DNA of 59,601 nt from an uncultured Adlercreutzia sp. (GTDB lineage: Bacteria > Actinomycetota > Coriobacteriia > Coriobacteriales > Eggerthellaceae): the NCBI RefSeq assembly GCF_958431955.1, contig NZ_CAUASN010000018.1, forward strand, positions 1 to 59,601. The letters run 5' to 3'. Both the position numbers and the translations under genes were made by a program. Below the pieces are notes generated by a model, which searched no databases, was not told the DNA's origin, and was given only the letters and a program-made list of their open reading frames with translations. Positions 57,900 to 59,601 of this stretch are shown one piece after another; within the stretch, counting starts at the first letter, position 1; each line of letters opens with the position of its first letter.

Positions 57900-58670
57900 C
57901 TACGCCTCGGCGCGCGCGGCGATGAGGCGCAGGCCCTCCAGGGTGAGCTCGGAGTTCACGGCGGTGATGGTGGACGAATGGGGCGCCACCACCGGGGCCA
58001 GGCCGCCCGTGGCGATGACCGGCGCCTCGTAGCCCAGCTGGGCGAAGATGCGGCGCACAAGGCCGTCCACGCGGTCGGCCTCCCCCAGCATGATGCCCGC
58101 CTGGATGGCCTCCACCGTGGAGGTGCCGATGACCCGGGGCGGCACCACCAAATCGATCACGGGAAGGCGCGCGCCATGGGAGAACAGGGCGTTGGCAGAG
58201 GTCTGCACGCCCGGAGCGATCACGCCGCCGCGGAAGCGCCCCTCGGCATCGACGACCTCGATGTTGGTGGCCGTGCCGAAGTCGACCACCACCACCGGAG
58301 CCCCGTACAAAACGCGCGCCGCCACGGCGTCGGCCACGCGGTCGGCGCCGATCTCGGCCGGACGGGGATAATCGGCTTCGAACAGCCCTTCTGCCGTCGC
58401 AGCCGAGCACACGAGCGGCGCCACGCCCGTGGCGTCCTCCACCGCGCGCACCCATGCCTGGGTAAGTGACGGAACCACCGAGGCGACGGATCCCGCTCTC
58501 ACGTCCCGAAACGCCAGATCGCCCAGAGTGAACAGCGACGAGAGCGTCACACGCAGCTCGTCGGCCGTCGCCGTTCGGCTCGTGGCGATCCGCCACATAG
58601 ATTCAAGCTTCTCACCAGCGTAAACTCCGATGACGGTATGGGTGTTCCCTATGTCGATGGCAAGTAACAT
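57900..58670 (-). CDS. coaX: Type III pantothenate kinase
   Basis: First step of coenzyme A synthesis. The 256-aa ASKHA-fold kinase has the phosphate-binding MLLAIDIGNTHTVIGVY, EIGADRVADAVAA, VVVDFGTATNIEVVD and GVIAPGVQTSANALFSHGARLP. The start is the ATG at 58670, with a moderate AGAAAG ribosome site. It lies 216 bp ahead of fhs and is divergent from the response regulator at 58808. Confidence 0.95.
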   Translation of the reverse strand: MLLAIDIGNTHTVIGVYAGEKLESMWRIATSRTATADELRVTLSSLFTLGDLAFRDVRAGSVASVVPSLTQAWVRAVEDATGVAPLVCSAATAEGLFEADYPRPAEIGADRVADAVAARVLYGAPVVVVDFGTATNIEVVDAEGRFRGGVIAPGVQTSANALFSHGARLPVIDLVVPPRVIGTSTVEAIQAGIMLGEADRVDGLVRRIFAQLGYEAPVIATGGLAPVVAPHSSTITAVNSELTLEGLRLIAARAEA

Positions 58671-58807
58671 AATTATGACAATCTTTCTCAATTTTCCAGT
58701 AAAATGTGACACAGTGTTTATAGCGACACTGTACTTGATTATATCAAGGTTCAAACGATATGCCCCCAAAGGGCAATCGTCGGAATGACGAGAGAAAGGC
58801 AAGACCC
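58671..58807. promoter_or_regulatory. AT-rich divergent promoter region of coaX and a response regulator
   Basis: This gap is strikingly AT-rich for the window. It holds ACAGTG (58711-58716)/CACTGT (58727-58732), a 6-bp-arm inverted repeat, and CTTGAT (58734-58739)/ATCAAG (58743-58748). On the minus strand TATAAT overlaps the second repeat. On the plus strand TTGATT (58735-58740) precedes ATATGC by 17 bp. It probably contains promoters for both genes. Confidence 0.5.
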
Positions 58808-59503
58808 ATGATTGAGACACCGAGCCGAATCCTTGTCGTTGACGACGAGCCGTCGATCACTGAATTCGTAAGCTACGCGTTGAAGAAGGAAGGTTACGAG
58901 GCCGACGTCGTCGACAATGGCGAAGATGCATTCGCCCTGGCAAGCGCGAACAACTACGATCTGTTCGTCCTCGACATCATGCTGCCGGGCATCGACGGCT
59001 ACGAGCTGTGCCGCCGCCTGCGCTCGAAGACCACCGCGCCCGTGCTGTTCCTTTCCGCCCGCGACACTGAGCTGGACAAGGTAGTGGGCCTGGAAATCGG
59101 CGGCGACGACTACCTGGCCAAGCCCTTCGGCGTGCGCGAGCTCATCGCCCGCGTCCGCGCTCTGCTGCGCCGCGGCCAGGGCGGCGAGTTCCCCGGCGCC
59201 TCCAACTCCATCACCGCCTCCGGCATCACCCTGGACGAGGACGCCCACACCGCCGCCGGCGACCACGGCGAGATCGACCTGACGCCCCGCGAGTTCGAGC
59301 TTCTGGCGAGCCTCATGAAGAGCGCCGGCAAGGTGGTCTCCCGCGAGGATCTGCTGCGCGACGCCTGGGGCTGGGAGTACCTCACCGAGACCAAGACGGT
59401 GGACACCCACATCAAGCGCCTGCGCGACAAGATCCACGCCGCCGGCTACGACCCGGCCCTCGTGGAAACCGTCCGCGGCTACGGCTACCGCTTCAAGGCT
59501 TAA
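58808..59503 (+). CDS. OmpR-family response regulator
   Basis: A 231-aa regulator. The receiver has VVDDE, phospho-acceptor D56 in VLDIMLPGIDGYE, LSARDTE and YLAKPF. The winged helix has IDLTPREFELLASLMKSAGKVVSREDLLRDAWGW and the terminal VETVRGYGYRFKA, close to the PhoB/PhoP/MtrA type. AAAGGC lies before the ATG at 58808; the frame is open for 16 more codons upstream without support. No kinase follows before the terminator at 59532, so a partner must be encoded elsewhere or beyond the window. Confidence 0.93.
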   Translation: MIETPSRILVVDDEPSITEFVSYALKKEGYEADVVDNGEDAFALASANNYDLFVLDIMLPGIDGYELCRRLRSKTTAPVLFLSARDTELDKVVGLEIGGDDYLAKPFGVRELIARVRALLRRGQGGEFPGASNSITASGITLDEDAHTAAGDHGEIDLTPREFELLASLMKSAGKVVSREDLLRDAWGWEYLTETKTVDTHIKRLRDKIHAAGYDPALVETVRGYGYRFKA

Positions 59504-59531
59504 AGCCCGGCGCGAACATGCCCCGCAACCC

Positions 59532-59558
59532 AAGGAGGCTCCCACCGGGAGCCTCCTT
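59532..59558 (+). terminator. Intrinsic terminator of the response regulator
   Basis: A 12-bp perfect stem with an ACC loop, followed by CTTTGT, 29 bp after the stop. Confidence 0.85.
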
Positions 59559-59601
59559 CTTTGTCGCATCTCCCCGAGATCGGGCCGCGGGGTGGTGCTC
59601 A

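Noticed and set aside
58808..59503. Pairing the right-edge response regulator with the kinase at 18937 or with KdpD
   Set aside because: KdpD has KdpE coupled to it, and the 18937 kinase has a closer regulator; distance and separate transcription give no support.
1..59601. CRISPR arrays, tRNA or rRNA genes, prophage or insertion-sequence genes
   Set aside because: I looked through the gaps between genes and found no regularly spaced direct repeats, cloverleaf-like sequence, transposase or integrase.

Overview
The window is a high-G+C bacterial chromosome segment that most resembles Eggerthellaceae (class Coriobacteriia; Eggerthella, Gordonibacter or Adlercreutzia relatives). The reasons are two LuxR-type regulators fused to polytopic membrane domains and sitting beside Tat-exported FAD reductases, a NapC-like multihaem cytochrome paired with one of them, a complete kdpFABCDE operon, and a formate/tetrahydrofolate cluster. 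Genus assignment is inference. I found no tRNA, rRNA, CRISPR array, insertion sequence or prophage gene.

Most genes lie on the minus strand, so transcription runs from high to low coordinates. Right block: coaX, then fhs-fchA-folD (formate activation on tetrahydrofolate), a formate/nitrite channel, tsaE, and one polypeptide joining TsaB, RimI and TsaD (t6A tRNA modification and protein acetylation), followed by kdpFABC with kdpD-kdpE. Central block: rarA, a DUF948-like protein, an AI-2E family transporter, alaS, an xpaC/telA pair, ruvX, mltG, yqeG, aroE, asnS, aroC-aroK-aroB-aroQ and pepP. Left block: efp, a carboxyltransferase-AccB fusion, accC, asp23, nusB, xseB and dxs. A response regulator at the right edge and an iron-sulfur protein at the left edge are on the plus strand.

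The order aroQ-pepP-efp-accB-accC-asp23-nusB-xseB-dxs matches the classical Firmicutes (Bacillus subtilis) order, but two accessory stretches interrupt it. About 14.4-22.6 kb, between pepP and efp, holds a response regulator, an ABC exporter with a histidine kinase, an FAD reductase with a divergent LuxR regulator, and a YitT-like membrane protein. About 8.3-13.7 kb, between efp and the accB-like fusion, holds a multihaem cytochrome, an FAD reductase, a LuxR regulator and a DegV protein. These read as anaerobic-respiration and stress-response cassettes placed into a housekeeping backbone.

The observations most worth following up are: (1) a promoter flanked by 25-bp inverted repeats between the response regulator and the ABC/kinase operon, laid out like a phase-variable invertible promoter; (2) a FolD that lacks the cyclohydrolase lysine and glutamine and sits next to a dedicated FchA cyclohydrolase; (3) the TsaB-RimI-TsaD fusion; (4) a pyruvate-carboxylase-type carboxyltransferase fused to a full AccB at the ancestral accB position; (5) long palindromic intergenic elements at 23803-23916 and 50128-50320.
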